Shown here: positions 18,816 through 27,179 of the stretch, in pieces
Numbering within the stretch: position 1 is the first letter of the stretch
How the letters are laid out: every line of letters begins with the position of its first letter
Assembly (NCBI RefSeq): GCF_021183625.1
Contig: NZ_CP089214.1
Span: forward strand, 3,286,001 to 3,350,000
Length of the DNA stretch: 64,000 bases
Source of the DNA: Nocardia asteroides
Lineage (GTDB): Bacteria > Actinomycetota > Actinomycetes > Mycobacteriales > Mycobacteriaceae
Reading direction: 5' to 3'
The notes under the pieces: model-generated
Told to the model about the DNA's origin: nothing
The model's input: the letters and a program-made list of their open reading frames with translations, nothing else
The model's database searches: none
Position numbers and translations under genes: made by a program

Positions 18816-19852
18816 GCGGCGGCCAGCGGCGGGTCGAGCCGGGCGAAGTCCGGCAGCCGGTGGTAGGGGTAGCGCGGATAGGGCGGGGTGGTCGCGCTGG
18901 CGGCGTCCAGCCGGGCCAGCTGCTCCGGCGTCAGCGCGACCTCGAGCGCGCCGAGATTCTGCCGCAGCTGCTCCTCGTTCCGCGCGCCGACGATCACGCT
19001 GGTCACGGTCGGCCGGGTGCGCAGCCAGGCCAGGGCGAGCTGCGGCACGGCGTGGCCGGTCTCGGCGGCGAGCTCGTCCAGCACGTCGACCACCCGGTAC
19101 AGCCGCTCGTCGTCCACCGGCGGGCCCGCGGCGGCGGTTCGGTGCAGCCTGCTGCCCGGCGGCAGCGCGGCGCCGCGGCGGATGTGCCCGGTCAGCCGCC
19201 CCCACCCCAGCGGTGACCAGACCAGCGCGCCGACGCCCTGGTCGTGGCCGAGCGGCATGAGCTCCCACTCGTAGTCCCGGCCGACCAGCGAGTAGTAGAC
19301 CTGGTGCGCGACGTACCTGGTGAGCCCGTTCCGGTCGGCGGCGGCGAGCGACTTCATGAGCTGCCACCCGGCGAAGTTGGAGGCGCCGATATAGCGGAGC
19401 TTGCCCGCGTGCACCAGGTCGTCGAGCGCGCTCAGCGTCTCCTCGACCGGGGTGCGCGCATCGAAGGCGTGCAACTGGAACAGGTCGATGTGCTCGGTGC
19501 CGAGCCGGCGCAGCGCCGCCTCCACCGCGCGCACCAGCCGGGCGCGGCCGGTGCCGGCCTCGTCGGGGCCGGGGCCGGTCGGCAGCCCGGCCTTGGTGCT
19601 GATCAGCACCCGGTCGCGGCGGCCGCGCAGCGCCGCGCCGAGCACCTCCTCCGAGGCGCCGTCGGAGTAGACGTCGGCGGTGTCGAAGAGGGTGACGCCC
19701 GCCTCCAGGCAGATGTCGACCAGCCGCCGGGCGGCGGCCACGTCGGTGTCGCCCCAGGCGCCGAAGAGTTCGCCGCGGCCGCCGAAGGTGCCCGCGCCGA
19801 ATCCGAGCACGGGCAGGACGAGACCGGAGGCACCGGATCGCCGATACTCCAT
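18809..19852 (-). CDS. Aldo/keto reductase
   Basis: A 347-residue NADPH-dependent reductase of the TIM-barrel AKR superfamily. Catalytic residues are recognisable: Asp and Tyr in FDTADVYSDG (about residues 54-63), Lys in ISTKAG (about 87) and His in LFQLHAFD (about 128). The cofactor segment SVIVGARNEEQLRQN near residue 290 is typical of AKR families 11-13. The ATG at 19852 is chosen over a GTG two codons upstream because AGGAG sits five bases before it. It is divergent from a TetR gene, which probably regulates it. Substrate unknown. Confidence 0.9.
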   Translation of the reverse strand: MEYRRSGASGLVLPVLGFGAGTFGGRGELFGAWGDTDVAAARRLVDICLEAGVTLFDTADVYSDGASEEVLGAALRGRRDRVLISTKAGLPTGPGPDEAGTGRARLVRAVEAALRRLGTEHIDLFQLHAFDARTPVEETLSALDDLVHAGKLRYIGASNFAGWQLMKSLAAADRNGLTRYVAHQVYYSLVGRDYEWELMPLGHDQGVGALVWSPLGWGRLTGHIRRGAALPPGSRLHRTAAAGPPVDDERLYRVVDVLDELAAETGHAVPQLALAWLRTRPTVTSVIVGARNEEQLRQNLGALEVALTPEQLARLDAASATTPPYPRYPYHRLPDFARLDPPLAAAQ

Positions 19853-19865
19853 GACCACTCCTAAA

Positions 19866-19931
19866 GGGTCTATAGTTCCGTTAACTCGTCCGACGGTACG
19901 CCCGAGCGGCTACAAATGGAACTGGAGACCC
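19866..19931. promoter_or_regulatory. Candidate TetR operator region between divergent genes
   Basis: Two 14-base arms, 19866-19879 (GGGTCTATAGTTCC) and 19918-19931 (GGAACTGGAGACCC), match as an inverted repeat at 12 of 14 positions, 38 bases apart. A short palindrome AGTT-n5-AACT lies at 19874-19886. The right arm overlaps the TetR ribosome-binding site. Binding by the TetR protein is inference. Confidence 0.4.
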
Positions 19932-19934
19932 GTT

Positions 19935-20558
19935 ATGACTTCGGACCCGGGGTCGGTCCGGCCCGGCGGGCGCACCGCCCGGGTGCGCGCGGCGGTGCTG
20001 CGGGCCGCGGGCGACCTGCTGGCACAGCGCGGCCTCGGCGCGCTGGATCTCACCGAGGTGGCCGCGCTGGCCGAGGTCGGCAAGACCACCGTGTACCGGC
20101 GCTGGGGCACGCCCGCCGGGCTGGTGACCGACCTGCTGGTGGCGATGGCGGAGGAGTCGGTGCCGCGCGCCGACACCGGCACCCTGCGCGGGGATCTGCT
20201 TGCCAATGCCCGGCTGGTGCTCGGCACGCTCACCGACGCCAGGCAGGGACGGCTGTTCCGCGCGGTGATCGCGGCCGGGACGGCCGACCCCGCGACCGAG
20301 GTTGCGCTGCGGCGCTTCTACGACGTGCGGCTGGCGGAGTGGGCGCCGTGTGTCACCGACGGGATCGCGCGCGGGGAGGCGCCGGTCGGCACCGATCCGC
20401 GGGCGGTACTCTCCGCGGTCTCGGCTCCGCTCTACTACCGGCTGTTGATCAGCGGCGATCCGCTCGACGATGCCGCCGCGGTGCGCGCCGCCGAAGCGGC
20501 CATGGACGCGGTCGCAGCGGGCCGGTTCGTCGCGTCGACCCGAGCCGCGGCGGAGTAG
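19935..20558 (+). CDS. TetR-family transcriptional regulator
   Basis: The 207-residue protein has the TetR N-terminal DNA-binding domain: AAVLRAAGDLLAQRGLGALD, then the helix-turn-helix DLTEVAALAEVGKTTVYRRWG (residues about 34-54). The C-terminal ligand domain resembles the TetR_C subgroup with DARQGRLFRAVIAAG. It starts at an ATG (19935) after GGAG. It is transcribed away from the aldo/keto reductase gene, with 82 bases between them holding palindromes; repression of both genes is the likely scheme. Ligand unknown. Confidence 0.88.
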   Translation: MTSDPGSVRPGGRTARVRAAVLRAAGDLLAQRGLGALDLTEVAALAEVGKTTVYRRWGTPAGLVTDLLVAMAEESVPRADTGTLRGDLLANARLVLGTLTDARQGRLFRAVIAAGTADPATEVALRRFYDVRLAEWAPCVTDGIARGEAPVGTDPRAVLSAVSAPLYYRLLISGDPLDDAAAVRAAEAAMDAVAAGRFVASTRAAAE

Positions 20559-20578
20559 GCGCGACCCGGGCCTGCGCC

Positions 20579-21160
20579 TCAGGCGGCCCAGTCGGCCCTG
20601 CGACCCGTGCGGGCCAGCACCCGGTCCAGGCGGGAGGCGTCCCCAGCGACCGGCTGGACCGGGCCGAAGAGCCCCGGCGTCCCCTCCGCGGGCACCTCGG
20701 CGAGGAACTCCTCCAGCACCTCCAGCTCACCCGGCGTCACGTCGAAGGGCAGCCCGGTGGCGCGGGCCAGGTCCCACCCGTGGATGACGAGCTCGTCCAG
20801 CGCCACCGCCGCCATGGCCGGCGCGGGCGCGGTGACCCCGCCCGCCTCGGTCTCCCCTGCCCACGCCGCCGGCTCGCGCCAGGCACTGACCAGCGCGTTC
20901 AACCGCGCCGGGATGAGCGTGCGCCAGTCAGCGGGCAGCTCGCTCGCGGCCACCTCGGGCGGCTGCGAACCACCGGCCTCCTTGACCGCGGCCTGCCGGA
21001 ATGCCTCGGTGAGCCCGGCGACGTGCCCGAGCAGGGCGGCCACCGGAACACCGGGGCACGGGGTCGGGCCGGTGAGCTGGTCGTCGCCGATCCCGGCGAC
21101 CAGGGCGGCCATCCGGTCGGCGGCGACGGCGAAATCGAAGGTGGGGGCGGCAGTGGTCAC
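20579..21160 (-). CDS. TIGR03086-like mycothiol-dependent DinB-fold protein
   Basis: The 193-residue protein begins with a helical segment (FAVAADRMAALVAGIGDDQLTGPTPCPGVPV spans residues about 9-39), then LLGHVAGLTEAFRQA and later LDELVIHGWDLARATGL, the pattern of actinobacterial maleylpyruvate-isomerase-like/TIGR03086 proteins. The two His residues of HVAG and IHGWD are the metal ligands expected in this fold. Function is not known; some relatives use mycothiol. It converges with the TetR gene. Confidence 0.75.
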   Translation of the reverse strand: MTTAAPTFDFAVAADRMAALVAGIGDDQLTGPTPCPGVPVAALLGHVAGLTEAFRQAAVKEAGGSQPPEVAASELPADWRTLIPARLNALVSAWREPAAWAGETEAGGVTAPAPAMAAVALDELVIHGWDLARATGLPFDVTPGELEVLEEFLAEVPAEGTPGLFGPVQPVAGDASRLDRVLARTGRRADWAA

Positions 21161-21283
21161 GGCGGATCTCCTGTTCTCGGAACGGGCTCTCCCCGATACC
21201 GACGGAGCCGGCCCGCGGAATTCATCGCCGCGCCGTGGGTATGCCTGGTGCGGACGGAAACCCCCGAGGAAGAGGAGCGCACG

Positions 21284-21478
21284 ATGGTAGATCGCAGCAC
21301 GCCCGCCACGTTCGAGGTGTCCGAGGCCGATCAGGCCGATCTGGCCGACCAGTCCCGCCCGGTCGCCCCGGACGACGACGCGCCGCCGCCGGAGGTGCCG
21401 GGCGACCTGTGGAGCGCCGACCCCGCCGACGTGGTGGAGCAGCGCATCGAGGTCCCGCTCGACGACGAGCGGGAGTAG
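21284..21478 (+). CDS. Small acidic hypothetical protein
   Basis: A 64-residue frame starts at an ATG (21284) after GAAGAGGAG, a strong ribosome-binding site, and fills the gap before menD. The product is highly acidic, with many Asp, Glu and Pro residues (PDDDAPPPEVPGDLWSADPADVVEQRIEVPLDDE is residues about 29-62 in outline), and has no membrane span. I recognise no family. It resembles short acidic proteins annotated in several Nocardia and Rhodococcus genomes, but that is recollection only. Three bases separate its stop from the convergent menD stop. Confidence 0.55.
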   Translation: MVDRSTPATFEVSEADQADLADQSRPVAPDDDAPPPEVPGDLWSADPADVVEQRIEVPLDDERE

Positions 21479-21481
21479 CGC

Positions 21482-23128
21482 TCAGCCGATGGCGGCGCGC
21501 ACCGAGGCGTGCAGCTCGCGCAGCCCGGAGCGCTCGGTCGCGACCTCGAGCACCCGCACCCCGTGCGCGTGGCCGGTGAGCGCCGCCGCCAGCTCGGCGG
21601 TGTCCACCTGCCGGTGCGGGATGCGGTAGGCCGCGCAGAGCGCGGCCAGATCCATGCCGTGCGGGGTGCCGAAGACCCGCTCGAAGACCCCGGCGTACTG
21701 CGGGTCGCCCTGTTCGAGCAGCTCGAAGATGCCGCCGCCGTCGTCGTTGGCGACCACGATGGTGAGGTCGTCCGGGCGCGGCTCACCGCGGCCGATGAGC
21801 AGCCCGGCGGCGTCGTGCAGGAAGGTCAGGTCGCCGATCAGGGCGAAGGTGCGGCCGTCGTGCCGCATGGCGGCGCCGAGCGCGGTGGAGACGGTGCCGT
21901 CGATACCGGCCACGCCGCGGTTCGAGACCACGGTGATGCCCGGCCGCGGCGCGGAGACCAGCGCGGTGTCGCGCACCGGGTTGGAGGCGCCGAGCAGCAG
22001 CTGGTCGCCATCGCGCAGCGCGTCGGCGACCACGGCGGCGACGTGCAGCCCGGTCGGCTTGGGGTGCCTGGCGAGTTCGTCCCGGACGGCATGGTGCGCG
22101 CGCACGTCGAGGTCGTGGCAGCGGGAGAGCCATCCCGGGTCCGGAACGCCGGAGACGACGGCCCTGGTCCCGGTGCCGACGACATTGCCGGAGACGTCCG
22201 GCCAGCGCGGGCCGGTGGTCAGCGCGTAGACGGTGACCTCGGGGTCGGCGAGCAGCTTGGCGACCGGGCGGTGCAGGGTCGGGCGGCCGGTGATGATCGC
22301 CTGCTTCGGCCGGAGCAGCGGCAGCGCCAGCGGGTGCAGGGCGGGGCCGTGCAGCGGCGCGGTCGGCTCGGCGACGGTCGGTAGCGCGGCGAGCTCGGGC
22401 CGTAGCCCGGCGCCGTGGCCGGAGATCACCACGGTGTCCGCGGTGAGGTCGATGGCGAGCGGGACGTCGAGCGTGGCGTTCTGGGTGCGGGTCCACGGGG
22501 CATCGCCCGCGCGGCCGGGGATCGCGGGCGCGTCCGGGTCGGGGACCAGCGGCTCGCGCAGCGGGATGTCGAAGTGCACCGGCCCGGCATTGCCGGAGCG
22601 GGTGCCGCGGGCGGCGGCGAGCACCCGGCAGACCGCCGAGCGCCAGACGCTGTTCTGCCGCGGGTAGCTGCGCCCTCGCTCGGCTCCGCCGAGAGGATCG
22701 GACTCTTCTTCCGCGAGCCCGAGGCTGATGGTGGCGCGCACCTGGCTGCCGAAGAGCCCGAGCTGCTCGACCGTCTGGTTGGCGCCGGTGCCGAGCATCT
22801 CGTAGGGCCGGTTGGCGCTGAGCACCACCAGCGGCACCCTGGCGTAGTTGGCCTCCAGCACGGCGGGGCCCAGATTGGCCACGGCGGTGCCGGACGTCAT
22901 CACCACCGGCACCGGGGCGCGGCCGGACAGGGTGAGCCCGATCGCGAGGAATCCCGCGGTGCGCTCATCGATGCGCATGTGCAGCCGGAGCCGCCCCGCC
23001 GCATCCGCGGCCTGCAGTGCGAAGGCCAGCGGGGCATTGCGGGAGCCGGGGCACAGGACCACGTCCAGCACCCCGCCGCGCACCAGTTCGTCGACGACGA
23101 CCTGAGCCTGCGCTGTTGACGGATTCAC
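21482..23128 (-). CDS. menD: MenD, SEPHCHC synthase
   Basis: MenD is the thiamine-diphosphate enzyme that joins 2-oxoglutarate to isochorismate in menaquinone synthesis. The 548-residue protein starts [20 protein letters not shown], has [13 protein letters not shown] near residue 27 and the catalytic Glu region ([15 protein letters not shown]) near residue 53. The thiamine diphosphate site ([16 protein letters not shown]) is near residue 420. Residues about 141-155 ([14 protein letters not shown] region) look like a short insert rich in Gly and Arg relative to my memory of the mycobacterial enzyme. It lies on the opposite strand to menB and menE. Confidence 0.95.
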   Translation of the reverse strand: MNPSTAQAQVVVDELVRGGVLDVVLCPGSRNAPLAFALQAADAAGRLRLHMRIDERTAGFLAIGLTLSGRAPVPVVMTSGTAVANLGPAVLEANYARVPLVVLSANRPYEMLGTGANQTVEQLGLFGSQVRATISLGLAEEESDPLGGAERGRSYPRQNSVWRSAVCRVLAAARGTRSGNAGPVHFDIPLREPLVPDPDAPAIPGRAGDAPWTRTQNATLDVPLAIDLTADTVVISGHGAGLRPELAALPTVAEPTAPLHGPALHPLALPLLRPKQAIITGRPTLHRPVAKLLADPEVTVYALTTGPRWPDVSGNVVGTGTRAVVSGVPDPGWLSRCHDLDVRAHHAVRDELARHPKPTGLHVAAVVADALRDGDQLLLGASNPVRDTALVSAPRPGITVVSNRGVAGIDGTVSTALGAAMRHDGRTFALIGDLTFLHDAAGLLIGRGEPRPDDLTIVVANDDGGGIFELLEQGDPQYAGVFERVFGTPHGMDLAALCAAYRIPHRQVDTAELAAALTGHAHGVRVLEVATERSGLRELHASVRAAIG

Positions 23129-23231
23129 GTCTCCAGACTTCCAGACTCGGGCCGGTGCCGCCGCGTCGCCCTGCTCACAGCCGGGCGACGCTCGCGCCGC
23201 CGGCGACAGCGGCGGCGGCGCGAGACACGGG

Positions 23232-23684
23232 TCAGGCCGTCGCGTGCCGCTGGACCAGCGCGCCCACCCGCGGCAGCGCCTCGACCACGTTCTTCTTGGC
23301 CGAGGAGCGCAGCGAGGAGTACACCTTCTGCAGCGCGGGGCGGGTCGAGGCCTTCGCCCGCTCGTCGGTCACCGCGAGCAGCGCCTCGGCGACCTCGTCG
23401 GACTTGGCGACCAGCAGATCGGCGAAGCTGCCGGTGCTGCCGGACGCGGTGTATTCCTGCCAGTACGGCTCCAGCTGGGCGACCAGGCGCGGAGCCAGGG
23501 ACTCCAGGGCGTCGGGGACGATGGACGGGCCGATCTTCTTGACCGCCGCGTAGCCACCCTTCACAGCGAGGCCGGACGCACCACCCTTGTCCGAGACCTC
23601 GGCATCCAGGACCTCGACAGCGTCGGCAAGGAAGGCCGGCCGCTTGGCATCGTCGAGCAGGGATTCAGACAGTGCTGCAACCAC
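23232..23684 (-). CDS. Conserved hypothetical protein (DUF6918-like)
   Basis: The 150-residue product starts at a GTG (23684) placed eight bases after GGAGGA; a longer frame begins further upstream but lacks such a site. The sequence is helical: [24 protein letters not shown] at residues about 4-27, [20 protein letters not shown], and a C-terminal half that ends [15 protein letters not shown] recall a conserved actinobacterial family of this length and start, but no function. It lies alone between menD and a thioesterase gene, all on the minus strand. Confidence 0.65.
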   Translation of the reverse strand: MVAALSESLLDDAKRPAFLADAVEVLDAEVSDKGGASGLAVKGGYAAVKKIGPSIVPDALESLAPRLVAQLEPYWQEYTASGSTGSFADLLVAKSDEVAEALLAVTDERAKASTRPALQKVYSSLRSSAKKNVVEALPRVGALVQRHATA

Positions 23685-23758
23685 TTTCAGGTTCCTCCGG
23701 AATCGGTTCGTTGTACGAGCACGCGCCACTATACGCACCGCCGCCCGCATCCACCCGG

Positions 23759-24418
23759 CTACGGCTGCCCCGGCAGCAGTTGAATCATCAATCCTTCGGC
23801 ATCCGCGAGCAATTCGCCCTGATCATCGCGGAGCTCCGCGGTGACGAAGGTCTTCCGTCCTTCGACCCGATCGACCCGTCCGCGAACGGCCAGCGTCCGC
23901 TCCAGCGGGGTTACCTTGCGGTAGTTCACGTGCAGGTAGCCGGTTCGGCTGATCGGCCTGCCCGCGTAGTGCAGCACCGAGCCGAAGAGCTCGTCGAAGA
24001 GCAGCGGGAGCACCCCGCCGTGCGCGGCGCCGTTGCCGCCGAGATGGAAGCGGCGGAAAACGCCGGTCATCGCGACCCCGTCCGGCCCGGCCTCGGCCGT
24101 CTGCCACGGGAGCAGCAGCAGGCTGCCGCGGCCGGGCAGCTCCACCGCGCGCCCCGCCGGGCCCTGCAGCTCCGGCGCCCGGTGCGGCTCCAGCAGCGCG
24201 GCCAGCCGCTCGGCGAGCGCCGCGGCCTCGGCGTAGACCCCGTCCGGCGCGTCGACGCTCACCGCGAGATCCTGCACCCGGCGCAGCGCGTCGACGAACG
24301 GCCCGAAGCTCGGGCCGATCGGCTCCCGCGACACCTTCGGGAAGAACCGGGCGTGCTGCTCGTACCGCTCCGGGTCGATCGCGCTCAGGTCGATAACCGG
24401 TTCTATTTTCTCGCTCAT
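23759..24418 (-). CDS. PaaI-family hotdog thioesterase
   Basis: The 219-residue protein carries a C-terminal hotdog domain: GRGSLLLLPWQTAEAG, then FHLGGNGAAHGGVLPLLFDELFG (residues about 123-145), with the His-Gly-Gly and acidic residue expected of PaaI-type acyl-CoA thioesterases, then RTGYLHVNYRKVTPLER. About 100 N-terminal residues precede it, unlike the short PaaI enzymes. Its place beside menB suggests hydrolysis of an acyl-CoA such as 1,4-dihydroxy-2-naphthoyl-CoA, but that assignment is inference. The ATG at 24418 is divergent from menB. Confidence 0.78.
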   Translation of the reverse strand: MSEKIEPVIDLSAIDPERYEQHARFFPKVSREPIGPSFGPFVDALRRVQDLAVSVDAPDGVYAEAAALAERLAALLEPHRAPELQGPAGRAVELPGRGSLLLLPWQTAEAGPDGVAMTGVFRRFHLGGNGAAHGGVLPLLFDELFGSVLHYAGRPISRTGYLHVNYRKVTPLERTLAVRGRVDRVEGRKTFVTAELRDDQGELLADAEGLMIQLLPGQP

Positions 24419-24499
24419 CCCTGCACGCTATCCGGGTGTTGTACACCGTCCGAACGGGGGCGCTCCCGCGCTGTTTCGCCGAGCGCCGATAATCGCGGG

Positions 24500-25393
24500 G
24501 TGACCTTCGATCCCGCGTTGTGGCGCCCGGTACCCGGCTTCGAGAACCTGACCGACATCACCTACCACCGGCACCTGTCGCAGGGCACGGTGCGGGTGGC
24601 GTTCGACCGGCCGGAGGTGCGCAACGCCTTCCGCCCGCACACGGTGGACGAGCTGCACCGGGCGCTCGACCACGCCAGAATGACCTCCGACGTCGGCGCG
24701 GTGCTGCTCACCGGCAACGGCCCGAGCCCGAGGGACGGCGGCTGGGCCTTCTGCTCCGGCGGCGACCAGCGCATCCGCGGCCGCAGCGGCTACCAGTACG
24801 CGGACGGCGAGACCGCGGAAACGGTCGACCCGGCGCGCGCCGGGCGGCTGCACATCCTGGAGGTGCAGCGGCTCATCCGGTTCATGCCGAAGGTGGTGAT
24901 CGCGCTGGTGAACGGCTGGGCCGCGGGCGGCGGGCACAGCCTGCACGTGGTCTGCGACCTCACCCTGGCCAGCCGGGAGCACGGGAAGTTCAAGCAGACC
25001 GACGCCGACGTCGGCAGCTTCGACGGCGGCTACGGCAGCGCCTACCTGGCCAAGATGGTCGGGCAGAAGTTCGCCAGGGAGATCTTCTTCCGCGGCCGCC
25101 CGTACACCGCCGAGGAGATGCACCGGATGGGCGCGGTCAACGAGGTGGTCGACCACGCCGAGCTGGAGAACGTCGCGCTGGAGTGGACCGCCGACATCCT
25201 CGGCAAGTCGCCGCAGGCGCAGCGCATGCTCAAGTACGCCTTCAACCTGGCCGACGACGGGCTGGTCGGCCAGCAGCTCTTCGCGGGCGAGGCGACCAGG
25301 CTGGCGTACATGACCGACGAGGCGGTCGAGGGGCGGGACTCCTTCCTGGAGAAGCGCGCGCCGGACTGGTCCCCCTACCCCTGGTACTTCTGA
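24500..25393 (+). CDS. menB: 1,4-Dihydroxy-2-naphthoyl-CoA synthase
   Basis: MenB is the crotonase-fold enzyme that closes the second ring of naphthoquinone. The 297-residue protein has RVAFDRPEVRNAFRPHTVDE (residues about 33-52), the oxyanion segment FCSGGDQRIRGRSGYQYADG, GWAAGGGHSLHVVCDLTLAS, and the MenB C-terminal signature FLEKRAPDWSPYPWYF. It starts at a GTG (24500), 81 bases from the divergent thioesterase. Its TGA overlaps the ATG of a VOC gene, implying translational coupling. Confidence 0.96.
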   Translation: MTFDPALWRPVPGFENLTDITYHRHLSQGTVRVAFDRPEVRNAFRPHTVDELHRALDHARMTSDVGAVLLTGNGPSPRDGGWAFCSGGDQRIRGRSGYQYADGETAETVDPARAGRLHILEVQRLIRFMPKVVIALVNGWAAGGGHSLHVVCDLTLASREHGKFKQTDADVGSFDGGYGSAYLAKMVGQKFAREIFFRGRPYTAEEMHRMGAVNEVVDHAELENVALEWTADILGKSPQAQRMLKYAFNLADDGLVGQQLFAGEATRLAYMTDEAVEGRDSFLEKRAPDWSPYPWYF

Positions 25394-25773
25394 TGGACAT
25401 CCTGAGCAGCCGGATCATCCTGCGCCCCGGCGACTACGAGGCGACGCTGGCCTTCTACCGGGACGCGCTCGGGCTCGCGATCGCCAGGGAGTATCCGGGC
25501 GGCACGGTCCTCTTCGCGGGGCAGTCCTCGATCGAAGTCGCCGCGCACGGCGGCTCCGGCGAGCCCTCGCACTTCGGCGGCGCGATCTGGCTGCAGGTGC
25601 GCGATATCGCGGCTGCCGCCGCCGAACTCGCGCGGGCGGGGGTGCGCGTCGACCGGGAGCCGAAGCGGGAGCCGTGGGGGTTGCTGGAGATGTGGATCGC
25701 CGACCCGGACGGGGTGCCGATCGTGCTGGTCGAGATCCCCGCCGAGCACCCGCTGCGCCGCGATTCGCGCTGA
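25393..25773 (+). CDS. VOC family protein coupled to menB
   Basis: A 126-residue VOC protein whose ATG overlaps the menB stop (TGATG). It begins MDILSSRIILRPGDYEATLAFYRDAL and ends its second module with MWIADPDGVPIVLVEIP, giving the Glu that usually binds metal in this superfamily. The first module starts with RIILR rather than a His, so the metal site may be incomplete. Overlap with menB suggests a role linked to the quinone pathway, but no VOC step is known in it. Substrate unknown. Confidence 0.8.
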   Translation: MDILSSRIILRPGDYEATLAFYRDALGLAIAREYPGGTVLFAGQSSIEVAAHGGSGEPSHFGGAIWLQVRDIAAAAAELARAGVRVDREPKREPWGLLEMWIADPDGVPIVLVEIPAEHPLRRDSR

Positions 25774-26005
25774 GCTCGCCACCTTCGAGTTGCCAGCAAG
25801 CAAACCGAAAGGGACGATAACGACTCGGGCGAGACCCGACCGCCGACGTCCGGGAGCCATCTCGCCGCGTTCCGTCGGACGAGAGAATCGCGGTTTCGAT
25901 GCCTGTCGTACCTGAGCCGTTGTCGGCCCGCTCCCGGGCGCGCCGCGCGGGTTGCCGGACCACCCGTTCCGTGTGCACGCACGCGGACATGACACGATCG
26001 CTCTC

Positions 26006-27169
26006 GTGAGCAAGCCCCTTCGGATCCTGCCGATGCCGACCGGGTCCGGCGTCGGCGACGTGCTCCCGCACCTGCGCGACGCGCTCGAGGGCACCGGCCC
26101 GGCATGGCTCCCGGTGCCGAACAGCGACCGGCGCGAGGCGCGCAGGCTCGGTGACGCGCTCGCCCCCGGCGAGCCGATCGACGAGGACGTGGCGCTGGTC
26201 GTCACCACCTCCGGCACGACCGGGGTGCCCAAGGGCGCCATGCTCGGCTCCGCCGCGCTGCGGGCGAGCGCGAGCGCGACGCACGAGCGGCTCGGCGGGC
26301 CGGGGCAGTGGTTGCTGGCGCTGCCGACGCACCACATCGCGGGCGTCCAGGTGTTGCTGCGCAGTATCCAGGCGGGGACCGAGCCGGTCGTGCTCGACGT
26401 CGGCGGCGGATTCCTGCCGGAGGCGCTGGCCGGGGCGATCCGGGCCATGGGCGGGGAGCGGCGGTACACCTCGCTCGTGCCCACCCAGCTGATCAAGGCG
26501 CTGGAATCGCCCGTCGCGGCGGCCGCGCTGGCCGGGCTGGACGCGGTGCTCGTCGGCGGCGCGGCGACGCCGGCCCGGGTGCTGGAGCGGGCGCAGGCCG
26601 CCGGGATTCGCGTCGTCCGCACCTACGGGATGAGTGAGACCTGCGGGGGGTGCGTCTACGACGGGATCCCGCTCGACGGGGTCAGGTTGCGGATCGAGGA
26701 CGGGCGGGTGCTGCTCGGCGGGGCCACCGTCGCCATCGGGTACCGCAACCACCCGGAGCACCCCGCCTTCGCCGAGCCCGGATGGTTCCGCACCGACGAC
26801 GCCGGTGTCCTCGAGGACGGGGTGCTCCGGGTGACCGGCCGGTTGGACGAGGGGATCAGCACCGGGGGGTTGCTGGTTCTCCCGCAGGTCGTCGAAGCGG
26901 TGCTCGGGACGCATCCCGCCGTCGCCGAGTGCGTCGTGCTCGGGTTGCCCGACGACCGTCTGGGTCAGCGGGTAGCCGCCGTCATCGTCCCGGTGCCAGG
27001 CGCCGAGCCCCCGAGCCTGGACGAGCTCCGCGCCCACGTCACCGCCGAACTCGACGCCATCGCCGCCCCCCGCGAACTCGCCGTCCTCGACGAACTCCCA
27101 CTGCGAGGTCCGGGCAAACCGGACCGCGCCGCCCTCCGCGACCACCTCCTGGCGCACAGCTCCCGGTGA
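26006..27169 (+). CDS. menE: o-Succinylbenzoate-CoA ligase
   Basis: MenE activates o-succinylbenzoate with ATP and CoA, the step before MenB. The 387-residue protein is a compact ANL-family enzyme: the P-loop-like motif TTSGTTGVPKGAM (about residues 70-82), LPTHHIAGVQVLL, VRTYGMSETCGG, the hinge region WFRTDDAGVLEDGVLRVTGR, and the catalytic Lys in LPLRGPGKPDRAAL near the C-terminus. It starts at a GTG (26006). The 232 bases upstream (25774-26005) hold no recognised gene. It converges with the AbiEii gene, 10 bases apart. Confidence 0.92.
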   Translation: MSKPLRILPMPTGSGVGDVLPHLRDALEGTGPAWLPVPNSDRREARRLGDALAPGEPIDEDVALVVTTSGTTGVPKGAMLGSAALRASASATHERLGGPGQWLLALPTHHIAGVQVLLRSIQAGTEPVVLDVGGGFLPEALAGAIRAMGGERRYTSLVPTQLIKALESPVAAAALAGLDAVLVGGAATPARVLERAQAAGIRVVRTYGMSETCGGCVYDGIPLDGVRLRIEDGRVLLGGATVAIGYRNHPEHPAFAEPGWFRTDDAGVLEDGVLRVTGRLDEGISTGGLLVLPQVVEAVLGTHPAVAECVVLGLPDDRLGQRVAAVIVPVPGAEPPSLDELRAHVTAELDAIAAPRELAVLDELPLRGPGKPDRAALRDHLLAHSSR

Positions 27170-27179
27170 GCTCGGGCTG

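Noticed and set aside
14439..19367. 1642-residue minus-strand reading frame opposite the nitrate reductase
   Set aside because: Composition is Gly/Arg/Val-rich shadow coding; the plus strand carries a full set of enzyme motifs, and long antisense frames are expected at this GC content.
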